Notes under the pieces: generated by a model
Databases searched by the model: none
Told to the model about the DNA's origin: nothing
The model's input: only the letters and a program-made list of their open reading frames with translations
Shown: one piece after another, positions 11,122 to 23,754 of the stretch
Layout: each line of letters begins with the position of its first letter
How positions within the stretch are numbered: position 1 is the first letter of the stretch
Source of the DNA: Dendrocalamus latiflorus
Taxonomy: Eukaryota > Streptophyta > Magnoliopsida > Poales > Poaceae
Direction of reading: 5' to 3'
Assembly (NCBI GenBank): GCA_017311315.1
Contig: CM029664.1
Location: 37,551,939 to 37,615,938 of the forward strand
DNA length: 64,000 nt
Program-made: the position numbers and the translations under genes

Positions 11122-12798
11122 ATGGCGTCGATGTCGATGAGCTCGTCGAGGCCGCAGTGGACGGCGAAGCAGAACAAGCAGTTCGAGCAGGCGTTGGCGG
11201 TGTTCGACAAGGACACGCCGGACCGGTGGCACAACATCGCGCGCGCCGTGGGGGGGAAGTCCGCCGAAGAGGTCAAGCGCTACTACGAGCTGCTCGTCGA
11301 GGACGTCAAGCACATCGAGGCCGGCAAGGTGCCCTTCCCCGCCTACAGGTGCCCCGGCGCCGGCTCCACGGGCGGCTACGAGACCGACAGGTGAGGGACG
11401 CCCTCCAGAGCACGCCGGCCTAATTTGATTAGCTTCCGTATTGCTTACAAGATTTCTAGTTTGTTTGCTGTTATAACACGTACTGGTTTCGGCGATCACG
11501 TACGTCGTCGTTCCGACGCTTGCACGACTCAACCTATGGAATAACAAAGAGTTCTCCATGATCATATGAGTTGAGGATCTGTTTGGTCAGGCTTCAGGTT
11601 AAGGGCCTGTTTGGAACAGAGGAATTTCACAGAAATTTTGCAGGAATTTTACAGGAAACAGTTCAATTCCCGCAGGAATCAGGAAAAATTCCCACATTCC
11701 AAACAAGGCCTAAAGGTTCCTTGGAGCTAATTAAAGCTGGGCGACGTCAGCGACTTTTGTGTTTGTCCTGTAACTCCAGGCTAGTTTGGTACTTTGGTAG
11801 TAGATTTCCTGCCATGCTGTAGCTAGTGGAAAGGGGTTTCTCAGACTTCTTAAGTTGACGGCTTGAAGGCCCAAAGAAGTTAGCTTAGGGCATCTCTAAT
11901 AGTTCTAGCTAGTAATTAATTATAAGACTTCCATATTATTTATATAGTACACACTAAATCTAGCATTAGCATCTCCAAGAGATGCCCAATAAATTCACAC
12001 CCTAAATCTCTTTTTACAGATCCTAATCACGATATAAGGTCCCAAAATAATCATTCCCTCCAACAGATACCCTAAACCAGAAAAACAGTATTGGGAGCCT
12101 AGATCATCCTCTATAAGTAGAGAGCGAGAGCCCATTTTTTGGGTGTGTTCTATTTTTGGGAGTCTATTTGGGAATCTGTTGGAGCTACTTTTTACCCTTC
12201 AACTCTAAAATTTAAATATTAAGAGCGATATAGAGTATCTCTTGGAGATGCTCTAAAGAACTATCTATAAGGATAGCTATTTGATGCTTACATGCACACA
12301 CAGAATTTATAGAGGCTGCCTCGTTTGGCGTTATAGACTAGTACTTAAGGAAGAGCTGGCTCGGTTTTTTTTGCATACTCTCTTTCCTTCACATAGGATA
12401 TATGCTGATGTGTACATGCATATAGCTAGCTGACTCAGACCATTGGAGATGCCCTTATCCAAATTAACTAGGCCCTGAGTCTAAAAAAATTAATCCGGCC
12501 CTCGACTGTTATTTGAGACTAACCTGTATTAGGTTCTGTTGGTAAATCAAAAGCCACGTCTGCAAGTTATCATATTGGCATTTATGTACCGGACTGTGTG
12601 GCACATAATGCTGAAAAAGTCCATGAATTTGCCAGCTCTTGAAGTGGATATGCATTGATGCGCTCTGTATCACTGTATGTCTATTTCATCAACTTGTAGA
12701 CCGGAATCTCCGTCATATATAAAGCTAGGATAAAGTTGTATGCCGCTGATCCGAGAGTTTACTATATATTCTGCAGGCTGAAGCACATGAAGATCTAG
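11122..12798 (+). CDS. RADIALIS-like single-MYB (SANT) protein, two exons
   Basis: Exon 1 codes 11122-11390 and exon 2 codes 12777-12798; the intron (11391-12776, 1386 bp) has GT-AG ends (CAG|GTGAGG and TGCAG|GCTG). The joined product is 96 residues. Residues 10-62 form a SANT/MYB domain with spaced tryptophans in QWTAKQNKQFEQAL and DRWHNIARAVGGKS, followed by EEVKRYYELLVEDVKHIEAG and the VPFPAYR tail typical of RADIALIS-like/RSM proteins. Exon 2 adds only LKHMKI and a stop, like the short C-terminal exon of other family members. In the family these small nuclear proteins lack an activation domain and compete with larger MYB partners (RAD against DIV in Antirrhinum). Without splicing the frame would end at TGA 11392-11394, so the splice is inferred from sites and family ending. 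Confidence 0.88.
11603..11710. mobile_element. Tourist-like MITE in RL intron
   Basis: 108 bp, starting GGGCCTGTTTGGAAC and ending ATTCCAAACAAGGCC, an imperfect terminal inverted repeat, flanked by TAA on both sides (11600-11602 and 11711-11713). The 3-bp TWA duplication points to PIF/Harbinger (Tourist). Confidence 0.75.
11887..12254. mobile_element. MITE-like inverted-repeat segment in RL intron
   Basis: The left end AGGGCATCTCTAATAG and the right end CTTGGAGATGCTCTA are inverted partners. A related 'gcatctccaagagatgcc' motif lies inside at about 11969-11986 and another at 12443. No clean target duplication was found, so the edges are approximate. Confidence 0.5.
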
Positions 12799-13470
12799 GT
12801 GGTATGCAGCTAGCCATGCATGATGCATGTACGTACACGGTACACCGCTATGTGGTGCGTGTGGCTAGAAGCAAGTGACCAGGAGGTAGCATCGATCCGA
12901 GCATGCATGTGAATATTTACTAGCTAGTTAATTTGTAGATCAGTCGATCTCCCATGTACTGTCCGTCTCATGTGTAATCCCTGCATGTGTATCATATATA
13001 TTCGAGAAAAAATGAATGAATAGTATTGCATTCTAAAAATGAAATGAACAGTATTGCATTCTGCACCGAATTAATTCTTTTTTGGGGACCGTAATTCCAA
13101 TTTTTTAGTACATTTTTCGTTCCAAACTTAATTGTGATCGATCGTGTGCAAGATGCTACTGTTATTTGACCCGTAGTCCATGGACGTTAACTCTGGATGC
13201 CGGTAAGGCACACGTAGATCATTAAAAAAAATTATAAAGCGTAACTTTTTTTAGCGGAGTTACAAAGCATAATTTATCCACAGGGATAAAATTTTTTTGA
13301 GCAGTTCTTCTACACTCTTCCAAAAACTGAAGTACATGAATTCGAACATGATTCAAATCAGAACTTCTGTCTCCGGATGGTTAGGATGGTTTTTTTTAAG
13401 GAAAAGGACGGTTAGGATAGTTAATGACTTAATGTAGCCATGGAGCGCCCGAAAGGATGTAAACTTGTAA
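12799..13470. other. 3' flank of the RL gene
   Basis: AT-rich non-coding sequence; it should include the RL 3' UTR. No other feature is supported. Confidence 0.4.
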
Positions 13471-15815
13471 TACTACGTTAGAAAATATCATTATAAATGG
13501 TTCAAAAATATCATTACAGATGGTTTCGTGAGCCGTCTGAGTTTATATATCAGTAATGACACGAGATCATCACCGACGATTTTCGAACCATCGGTGATAC
13601 ATATATACTATCACAGACGGTTGTAGTAGAAACCGTATGGGATACCTAATGAATCATAGACGGTTTCAACTATAAACCGTCTGTGAAAATATAGATGGTT
13701 TGTAGTTGAATCCGTCTGTGATTCATCAGATATCACATATGGTTTCTACTACAAACAGTTTGTGATAGTCAACTATCACAGATGGTTATGAGTTAATAAC
13801 CGTCTGTAATATTTTTTGTATTTCTAAATTTATTTTTATTTATTGGTTAGCCTTAGGAAATGCTAGCCATGCCCTATGAAACAAGTAGAAACACAACAAG
13901 TACATGTATATATATCCAATTCACATTCATTTCAGAAATAAGAACATCCATTTCATAAATCAATTAACTGAAATGAAATAAATTAATCATGCATGAACAA
14001 ATACACATGTACCATTAAGTTTGATCTTATTCCAAACAAGTTTACTCTACATTGTGGAACTCCTCATCTTCTCTTATGACCTGAGACATCAAGAAGTATG
14101 CATACCGTTCTCGAATTTTTTGGAGCTTGGCCTGTTCCAACGCAGTTGTAGCGATAGTCGCAACCTGTCGGTAGAAATATCAATATCGTGCATACATATA
14201 AATTGATAAGTATGAAATAATTATTGCAAGATTGACAAATCTGAGGATGATTGGTCTTCATGGAACCGAGGAGTAGTTCTATGTTGTGGCAAATACAGTA
14301 TCCACAAGTGTTGCCCGATGGATGTTGGTGGCACTACAAAATAGAATTTGTTAGTTCGAGAGGCATTACTATGAAATGTTATATAGGATTAAAGTGTACT
14401 AGCAAATACCCAAAAATCTAGATCATGTCACAGGGTGTTGATCCATCCCTTGGATTTCCATATAGTAGCAATGTATGAGGCGAAGGACCTGCGTTTGATC
14501 TAGTTTGAACCTATATCATTTTTGCCAATGTCATATGTAGGAAAAACTTCTCATTTGGGATTAATCTCAATCTATTCTTGTATACAACAGAGTTTTAAGG
14601 ATTTTATCAAGTAAAGTAATTATTTAATTGTAAAGAGTTAAGGCTAAACTTGAGATCATAGATATATACCATCCATTTTCTGTTTGAGTAGTGTGTGATT
14701 TGTTTCGAAGTGCATAGGATTTGTCTCTTAGCAAAGAGAATTGGGACCTCTAGGAATTAGAAACACTCCTCCAATCTATTAATCTATTACACTACTCATA
14801 CACCACAATTTAGAGTATTCATGCACTCATGCTATCATCGTGATCTTTAGTTGTTGTCAAAAAGTTATTTATTGGATCTAATTTATTAGTTGATTCACTG
14901 TGGAGAACAGAACATTGTATACTATAAAATACTATGGAGAGCATGATGACTTTGTGGTGCTTCATGACCATCATGGATCTTTTTTTTATGTGTATAACTT
15001 GAATTATTTTTCCCTGGTTCTAAGTGGTGAGTATGCACCATGAGTACTATGGTACCATAATGCGAACTAATTTGTATAGTAATACAAGCACAAGCCGCAA
15101 TCACTAACATATTCTCATCAGTCACATTCATGTACAAGCAATGAAAATTTTGTTCATGACATAAGACAAAGAGCACCACTAAGCATTCATTCGTTCTAGA
15201 GAAATTACTCACGGCCAAATAAATTAATGCAATGGAATGAATCAAAACCAAACAAATTACTCAAGTACCAATTTCACATAGATTCATTCTAGATCTATGC
15301 AATTGTTAGCACTTGCTTCATCAAAAATAAGTATCAATCAAAGGGGTTGGCTCAGATCTGAAATTTTTGGGGCTAATTGGATGGGAGGAGAGGTCGAGGG
15401 ATTAGGGTTACAGAATGGTGGCATGGTGCACGGTTGCTAACCCTTTGTGGGGGGAGTACGAGGTGCATGCAAGGTCGCCGCCGTGGACGCTAGGGGTGGA
15501 CATGTGGTATCGCTGCCATGGATGGTTGGGCATGGACGTGCGATGTTGCCACCGTGGATGCTGAGGCGTGGACACGCGGTGGTCGCCTAGGCTGAACAGA
15601 GAGAGGATGCGAATGGGGGTTTGAGGGCCAGGTGAGATGGGAGGGAGGAGGCGACGGGTTCAAGAGAGTCCGAATAAATAGGTTGTACATCATAGGCAGT
15701 TCTAAATTATAACCGTTTGTGATAATACACATCACAGATGGTTCTACTTTACAACCGTTTGTGCCAAATTCATATCACAGACGGTTATACTTTAGAACCG
15801 TCTATGATAAATACA
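13471..15815. mobile_element. CACTA-like element or end, with subterminal repeats
   Basis: Two clusters of the motif ACAGACGGTT / AACCGTCTGTGAT in both orientations, at 13480-13825 and 15680-15812, look like the subterminal repeats of plant CACTA (En/Spm) transposons. The first cluster opens with TACTACGTTAGAAAA, a possible decayed CACTA terminus. Between them (13830-15670) is AT-rich DNA with a GC-richer block at 15480-15640. It may be a separate non-autonomous element or the 3' end of the CACTA element whose transposase lies at 16036-19990. Confidence 0.55.
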
Positions 15816-16035
15816 CATATATCACACATTCTTATATACATAAATGCAAATTCACACACATACACACAAACACACATATATAATATCACATATTCTCATA
15901 TACATAAATGCAAATACAGATAATATAAGATATAAACATTTCATTCATCATTTCACTTGCTTATTTCCTTTAGAAATTAGTCCTTCATGATGATCAACGC
16001 GTATGTAGCTAGTTTCATCACGTTGTTCTTCCTCG

Positions 16036-19000
16036 TCATGTATGTAGCAACTCGTCAAATTGATTGTATTCTTTCTTGTCCACTATATTCTCAACTTCGA
16101 CAATCCTCCTTTTTTTCATGAAGAACTATGTGGCGCTTTTTATTTGCCCAGCCGGTTACATAAAAAACTTGAACAACTTGGTTAGTGAGTATGAATGGTT
16201 CGTCTTTGTATTCGACACATTTGAGGTCCATGGTAGTGACACCGTACTTTTTGACCTTCACCTGTGGAAGATGGACTCAACTGCACTGAAAGAGGAGATC
16301 TTGAAAAGCACATAGTCGAACTCTCAAATCTCCTCTATAAATGTCAACACACGAATATGCAAATCTGGACTCTCCTGTGTATACCGCACTAGTCCAGGAT
16401 CACGCTAGTGCATACAGTGTAAATATAGATAAAATATCAACCACATCATGACTTACTAAGAAAAGACTCAAATATTATTAATTATCAGAGTTGTGACCTT
16501 ATGGTCAAGCTTACAAATAATAGTTTAAAAGGCTTAAGAAACTTACAACGGAAAATAGAAATAAGCATAGTAGCCATTCGACACGCACATAGGCAATCGA
16601 CTACGGCAAAGTCCTAATCCATGAAGTCGTTGACGAAATCTCCTTTAAATTACTCTGTCTAATCTGGCTCTTCTTCAGCAACTAAGCAAATATGGATATA
16701 GCAATGAGTACATAGAGTACTCAACAAGTTGTTTGTAACAAAAGTACAATATAGTATGCAAGGCTTACCAAATGATGACCTAGTTGTTATTTTGCATAAA
16801 GCAATAATTTGAGGTAAATACAATAAATAGATTGAAAGCGAACTTTGAAAATGATTAATAAGTAAATAATCAAAGGAATTGAGAGTAACCATAAGTGAAC
16901 TGACCATTCACTCTAATGAACCACCCGTGAACTAACTGTTCACATGATGAACCAACAGTGAACTAACCATTCACTTCTCAACTTAATCCAACAAAGTTTT
17001 TATAAAAACTCTACCACTTGTGTGAAATCACTGAGCATTGTCCATAACCGAGGATATGGCTATGCGAATAGTTTTACACTCTGCATAGGTTGCACAACTT
17101 TATCCACATGATGTGATCATCTCTACGTAAAAGAAAATCAAAACATGGTTTTTACAATGCTCAATCTCAACCTGATTTTGTCCACTAAGATTTCGCTGTC
17201 GAGTAGGCTAACCAGCAAATCGATAATTGCTCCATTTTGCGCCAATAAAACATCAGTGGTGAAATCAAAGTTCTAGCTTCACAAATTATTATACCAGGTT
17301 CATACCATACTAGACATGTAGTTTTACAATAATGCTCAGATCAATGTCATACAAAGTTAAGTTTTTAGACATTATCCAGGTGAAACATTCACATCCGTGA
17401 AATGCTAACCACACTTCCCCCCTTTACTGCATGATCATTCGCCCAAGTGAAAACCAACATACTACAAGCACGGCTAAACATGCTAAACGTACAACCCATG
17501 TGACAAATAATATTATATCACTAGATAAATATCCATCCTATGGTGACAATTGAATCATGGTATTCAAATTATCAAGGAGAAATTAATCAAATAGGTCATT
17601 AACTACCAATACAAAGGTTTTATAATAAAATAGCGATGCATGATAATTTAAACAAAATACATAATAAATTTGAAAACTAGGTTCAACATAAAAGGATATG
17701 GTTTGCCTTGGCCTTGCTCAATTAATTGCTCTGGATCTTCAAATCTTGCTTCAATTCCTTCGAAGGCGTGATATAATGAGAGATAAAATGACAGGAAACA
17801 AAAAAATAAAAATTAAATAAAATTCAAATTAACTCCAAAAACTTAAAACTATAACAAAAAGATAGAGTTTAACTTTAGTTGAATTTAGAAAAAATAATCG
17901 GGTCAATTGGAGCTAGGACAGAGGAGAACGGGCTCTTGGAAAATCTAATCTAAAGAAAATACCGGAAATTCAGAAATTCTACTGTGCTGTAGACTTGGTG
18001 CACAAAATAGCTAGTCTACAGTGGACTCGGTTCACGGAACAATGTACAGGAAACTTGGCTGATGATGTGATGGCTAGGGCTGGTGAGGCAGTATGTGGCC
18101 AACACGTGGCTAACAGGTGGTAGGGTGAGGTGGCATGGGATCGGCTCATGGTTCATGGAATAGTGGATCTAACATGTGGGACGCACACGTCAGTGGCTCG
18201 GAACATGGTGGATTCGGTTCACGGAGAAGGCGAACTGTCGGTTGACGCGAGTGCGTGCTAGTGTGGCGGGCTATGCGGTGCGGCGGTGTGCTAACCGTCG
18301 ATGAGGCAGAATGGTAGGATGGGCGGGATGCTCACCAGTAGTGATGGACGATGAGGCGGTGATGAATGGGATGGTGATTAGGGAACAGCGGTGGCACGAA
18401 AGATGGCAATGATGTGACCTTGACGGTGAAGCAAGACGATTGGCTCGGGAAGATGGAGGTGAGGCGCGGGCTTAGCTTTTATACACAGATGCTGAGGAGA
18501 CCACGGGCGGCATGGATGTCGGGATCGACGCAAAGATGATGGCAGACGAAGTCTGAGCGGGACTTGGCGGCGAACAGTTGGCGCAAATGGCACAGATGAA
18601 CAATGCTTGTGAATCTGGATGCTTGACATGTGTCACTTGACATGAAGAAGCAGTTGAGGCGAACTCAAGCTAGATAGTCGACGTGTGGCAGTGGCCAGAT
18701 CGGACGGTTGGCACAGATTGGGTTGAGGGAGCAGGTAGGCCAGTTGAAGAGAGATTGGGCCGGAGGGAGAAGGTGGGCTGGCTTTAAGGATTCGGCCCAA
18801 AGTTCTTTAGGCATTTCTTAAGATTTTCTAACTCCAGAAATTCAAATAAATTCATTTGAGCTTTAGAAAATAGCAAATAAACCCAAAACATCCCCCAAAA
18901 GAATCTAGAAAAGAAAAACCTTGAGACTCAAGGAACTCAAATAAAATACTTTCAGCATATGTTCATGTTTATTTTAGTCATATTAAATCCTTTTAATTAA

Positions 19001-19990
19001 TAAACAATCATTTCAAGCTTGAATTAAATCCAAAAAAATTCAATTGGTGAATTTTCTTTTAAAAGCTTTGAATAAATTCTGGAAAATAGGATATTACAAT
19101 AAACCCATAGTAGGAGCTCATCAACCCATCGATACTAAACGTATCTATGTGAATACCACTATTCTGGTTAGTGGTCTTTACATCCTGAGTCAGCATATAG
19201 AGTGATACCCATTTCTATCTTATCCTTGCCATGTCACAACTGTAAATATTGGCCCTTTTACCAATCATGTCAGCATATCACCTGACGAGCTCCTAATGAG
19301 TCGCTCCTTCAACCATTGGTTAAACCGACTGTTGTATTGTCTCATGATCCACACATCTGGGCGCTCCTAATTTTGTTGCCGAAGCATGTTCTTGTGTTGG
19401 TCAATGTACGGAGACATTTTAGTCATATGTTGCAAGACAGTGAAATGTACTTGAGCATATGTATCCATATATGGAGTGATTGCTTTCCTCCCGATGGTCC
19501 CGATACCCTCGAGCCTCCCCTCATGGCAAGATCGAGGCACACCTATCGGTTTGACTTAAGCTGTATAATTGACACAGAACTCAATGACCTCTCTGGTTGT
19601 ATAACCTTCGACGATGCTGCCCTCCAACCGAGATCGATTCCATACATAGGACATGAGAATTTCCATGAACTTCTCGAATAGGTACATGCTACGTAGTAAC
19701 CCAAACCTGCACATCTTTGTCTCCCCCACACAATGTGAATAATGAGATGGACGATGATATCAAAAAACGACAGAGAAAAATACATTTCAAGATGGCATAG
19801 AGTCATCACTACCTCGTCCTGTAGAGCATCTAGTCCTTCGGAATTAATAACCTTCTGAGCAATTGTGTTAAAGAAGTAACACAACCTCATGATTGTCTCT
19901 CGGACCTTTATTGGCAAAATACTTCTAACTGCAATAGGGAGCATCTGTGTCATCAGTACATGACAATTATGAGACTTCATGGCAATTATT
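16036..19990 (-). pseudogene. CACTA TNP2-type transposase, C-terminal part, split by a solo LTR
   Basis: Reading from right to left, 19980-19560 gives a DUF4218-like stretch (MKSHNCHVLMTQMLPIAVR, later DALQDEVVMTLCHLEMYF), followed after frameshifts by EGSIVEGYTTREVIEFCVNY (about 19600) and, near 19280-19110, GPIFTVVTWQG and TTNQNSG. The other side of the inserted LTR (16330-16036) continues with a DUF4216-like part, YKDEPFILTNQVVQVFYV and KKRHIVLHEKKR, ending at a TGA near 16036. This order is that of En/Spm-type transposases. The catalytic TNP2 part upstream of DUF4218 is missing, several stops and shifts are present, and the copy cannot be active. Confidence 0.8.
16342..19098. mobile_element. 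Solo LTR, long Ty3/gypsy type (copy 1)
   Basis: 2757 bp starting TGTCAACACACG and ending GGATATTACA, bounded by a perfect 5-bp duplication ATAAA (16337-16341 and 19099-19103). No second LTR or internal domain adjoins it. Its layout matches the LTR at 56074-59928, including the shared 'gcgaatagttttacactctgca' type of region near 17068 (56957 in the other). I take it for a long-LTR Ty3/gypsy element, possibly Tekay-like. It separates the two halves of the CACTA transposase. Confidence 0.85.
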
Positions 19991-20199
19991 CATACTCAAA
20001 ATGGCTTTGTAGAGCCATTAATTAAAAGAATAAAGTTCATTACTAGGCCATTTTTGCATAATTGTCATTTACCAACTAGGTGTTGGGGACATGTAGTACT
20101 GCATGCTGTGACATTAATTTAACTTAGACCAACTGCACATCACACTATTTCCCCTATACGGTTAGTGCATGGAAAAGAACAAAATATTTCTCATCTGCG

Positions 20200-22440
20200 T
20201 AAATTAACTTGTGTTGTATATGTGCCAATATCACCACCATGGCTACATCCATGGGTCCTCACGGAAAGTTAGATATCTATGTAGGTTTTGAAACACTGCC
20301 AATAATTAAATATTTAGGGCCTATGATTGGGGATCTTCATATAGCTCGGTACACTAATAGTGTTTTTAATAAGGATCATTTCCCACCATTAAGGGAGGAA
20401 AGTACCTTGAATCAAAGGAATACTATGAAGTAACGTGGGAAGCCACAGGGATCTATTCATTAGACTCACACACAAAAGAAACTAACCAAGAAGTTTAGTG
20501 AATAATTAATTTGAAAATTTTAGTGAATAATTAATTTGAAAATTTTAGTGAATAATTAATTTGAAAATTTTAGTGAATAATTAATTTTAGTGAAAAATCC
20601 TTGAGTTAAACCATCCTATAGATGAACAATCCAGCGAAATAGTGTATGCATATATAGGCACTGGGATATAGGATAAACCAGACTCCAATGTTATGGGAAA
20701 TCATGAAGAGATGGGTGAAGAAATAATTGAAGAATTTTTTCACTAATTATGTGGATTCAGGAGAATCATTTAATAGAAAGACCACTGTTGTCAACATTTA
20801 CTTTGCCTAAAAAATTCCTGATAGTATTGATTTGGACCAGAGCTAAAGTCTATGGTAGAGTGCAAGAAACACTCAGATCGTTTCAAATGAAAAGAATTAA
20901 TTGAGACATAATTACACTCACTAAATAAGAGGTAAGTGTTCCTACCAGAAGCTCACACTTCTCCTAAAGTATTCCTAGTAGGATATAAATGGGTGTTCGT
21001 CCAGAAGAGAAATGAGAACAACCAGGTGGTGAGATATAAAGCGAGACTAGTAGCATAAGGGTTCGTGTAGAGACCTGACATTGATTATGATTAAACTTAT
21101 TCTACTGTTACTAGTGGAATCACTTTTCGATACTTCATATCAAAGGTAGTGAATATGAATTTAAAAATACAGTTGATGGATGTGGTGACCGTATACTTGT
21201 ATGGGTTATTGGATACAGATATTTACATAAGGTTCCAGAAGGAATTAAAATACCAGATCCTAATAAAACAAATCACAACATATATAGCATCAAACTACAG
21301 AGGTCGTTGTATGGGTTAAAATAGTCCGACAGAATGTGGTACAAACTGCTGAGTGACTTTCTCTCAGAGAAAGTTTACACAAAGAATAATGTTTGCCCTT
21401 GTGTGTTCATCAAGAAGTACTAGAATGAATTCTGTATTATTTTTTTGTATATATTGATGATTTGAATGTCATTGGAACCAAATAAGACATTGAGGAAGCT
21501 AGCTCTTACCTTAAGACAGAGTTTGAAATGAAAGATTTGGGTTCAACTAAGTATTGCTTAGGCTTGCAAATAGAGCATTTCCCTGGAGGAATGTTAGTAC
21601 TAGACTGCTTATAATAAGAAGGTATTAGAAAAATTCAACATAGATTAATCATATCTATGGAGAACCCCATGGTAACTAGATCTCTCCAAGTAGGGAAAGA
21701 CCCACTCAGACCAAGAGAGGAGAAGAAGGAATTGTTAGGACTAGTAGTTCCATACTTAAGTGCCATAGGAGCATTAATGTATCTTGCAAATTACATCAGG
21801 CCTGATATCATATTTGCAATTAACCTATTAGCAAGGTTTAATGTAGCACGAACCAAAAGACATTGTGTTGGTATTAATACATTACTTAGATATCTTCAAG
21901 AAACTCAAGATCTTGGATTGTTTTACTAGAAGGACCAAGACTTGATCATTGTGGGATATACATATAAATAAAATCTATCTGATCCCCATAAAGCGATATT
22001 CCAGACCGGATTCATGTTTCCCTGTGGTGGTACAACCATTTTCTAGCAGTCAGCAAAGCAAAGTATTGTAGCAATATCTACAAACCACTCAAAGATAATT
22101 GCATTGTATGAAGCTTCACATGAATGTATTTGGCTGAGACAGATGTTTAGTCGTATACAGCAGTTGTGTGGCATGAACATCGTCCAATCCCCACTATTAT
22201 CTATGTAGATAATGCTACCCGTGTTGCATAAATTCAAATGGGTTATGTAAATACTAATTCCATGAAGCATATTGCTCCTAAGTTTTTCTTTGCTCATGAA
22301 CTCCAGAAGAAAGATGAAGTGAAGATACTGCACACTAAGTCCTGTGAAAAGCTTGTAGATTAATTTACTAAGTCCCTACCCACATCTAGCTTTGAAAGAC
22401 GTATTCGTGGCATTAGAATAAGATGACCTAGAGATGTGCA
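20200..22440 (+). pseudogene. Ty1/copia integrase-RT-RNase H remnant
   Basis: Short frames in order give an integrase C-terminal part (20209-20430, with IYVGFETLPIIKYL and FNKDHFPPL), a reverse-transcriptase core (20980-21470, with GYKWVFVQKR near 20984 and a decayed YVDDL near 21455), DLGSTKYCLGLQIEHFPGG (about 21540), LSAIGALMYLANYIRPDI (about 21750-21810), and an RNase H part (about 21980-22420). Many stops and frameshifts interrupt it, and the left side is cut off. The order INT-RT-RH identifies copia. Confidence 0.8.
20495..20590. repeat. 25-bp tandem repeat, 3.5 copies
   Basis: Unit TAGTGAATAATTAATTTGAA plus AATTT, perfectly repeated inside the copia remnant; probably replication-slippage expansion. 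Confidence 0.9.
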
Positions 22441-22741
22441 AAATTCAGGGGAGCACTTCCCTGAATGCTAACCCATATATATTTGAGCTAGAAGATGAAA
22501 TACTATGTCAAAAGGATAGTAATTCACAAGATGATCAAAACAGATCAAATAATTGCACTCTTTTTTTTTCCTTTAGTGAGTTTTACTAGGAGATTTCTGA
22601 TATAAAGGTTTTTAACGAGATAATTAATGCAATACAGCTAGTGTACGTGATGTACTCTTTTATACATTCATTTTTCCCATTGGTTTTTGGAAGGAGTTTT
22701 TAACGAAATATTTGCATATCGCGGTATTCCTCCAAGGGAAG

Positions 22742-22985
22742 TGTTATGAAACCAATACCCCTAAAATGGTACGGCTGGCATTAGGCGAGCCGATTCTTTC
22801 TTCTTCTCCAAGGAGATATGAGCGTATATAAAAAGATTCTAAACTATAAATATAGGAGACACTATCTATTATATACACATATATCAACTCATATCAATAA
22901 AGTTCGCTGCATTACTTTCTCTCATTTTGTCTAATCTTTCTTTATCTAGTTTTACTATTGCTAATTGTTTGTATTATTATCGCGT
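22742..22985 (+). repeat. Possible LTR of the copia remnant
   Basis: TGTTATGAAACCAATACCCC follows a purine-rich CCAAGGGAAG, as at a polypurine tract-LTR junction. A TATA-like stretch (ACTATAAATATAGG near 22844) and an AATAAA signal (about 22896) fit an LTR. The right edge is uncertain. Confidence 0.4.
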
Positions 22986-23131
22986 TATAGATAGATGCAC
23001 TGATTGCTTAGCCCGGCGGCACTGGGTATTCAAAACACCCAACTCCGTAGGCGCCCCAAGGCTCGATCCCACGCGACCTGGGGCTCGACCGCCTCGTCCC
23101 GTCCGGGCGTCGATCCCACGCAACTCCCATC

Positions 23132-23647
23132 TAGGGGTGCAATTGGAGCGGATACGGATGGATATCACTTATCATGTATCCTATTCCACATTTTTTCTTC
23201 GGAGTCGGAGTCGGACACGGATAATGTCGGATATCTATTTCTCCATTCCGTATCTGTTCCATAATCTTTCGGACGGTCGGACGGACGGAAATTATCCACT
23301 TCTTTACACAGGACATTGGACAGTATGGTATGATCAGAGCGAACATGGAGATGCTAATTACTGAGATGTTGAAGAAAGAACACTCAATACTCTTGTTTGT
23401 TTAGATATGACAATTTGCCTATATGTTATTTTATTCCTAGGTGAAGTCACAACATACTTTCTCATATCATTTGACATACGGATATATACGGACGGATATC
23501 ACTTATTCCGTATCCTTCCATATTTTTTTCCTCGGAGTCAGAGTCGTATACGGATATTTCCAGATACCCATCTACCCCTTTCGTATCTGTTCCGTATGCT
23601 TTCAGTCGATCGGACGGACGGAAATTATCCGCTCCATTTCCACCCTA
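23132..23647. mobile_element. hAT-type MITE in RAE1 promoter/5' UTR
   Basis: 516 bp starting TAGGGGTG and ending CCACCCTA, flanked by a perfect 8-bp duplication CTCCCATC (23124-23131 and 23648-23655). It has two related halves (about 23145-23300 and 23475-23640), each with CGGATATCACTTAT and GGACGGACGGAAATTATCC motifs. It shares termini and length with the MITE at 3435-3946. It ends 107 bp before the RAE1 start codon. Confidence 0.88.
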
Positions 23648-23754
23648 CTCCCATCCCCTCAAAAAAAACAAAACCCTCCCCAAACACCCCGCCTCCTCTC
23701 TTTGCTTCCCTCCCTCCCTCCCTGCCCAAATTCGCCCAACACCTTCCGAATCCA

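Noticed and set aside
19316..19681. 121-codon plus-strand frame
   Set aside because: Opposite the CACTA transposase; the minus strand carries the recognisable protein.
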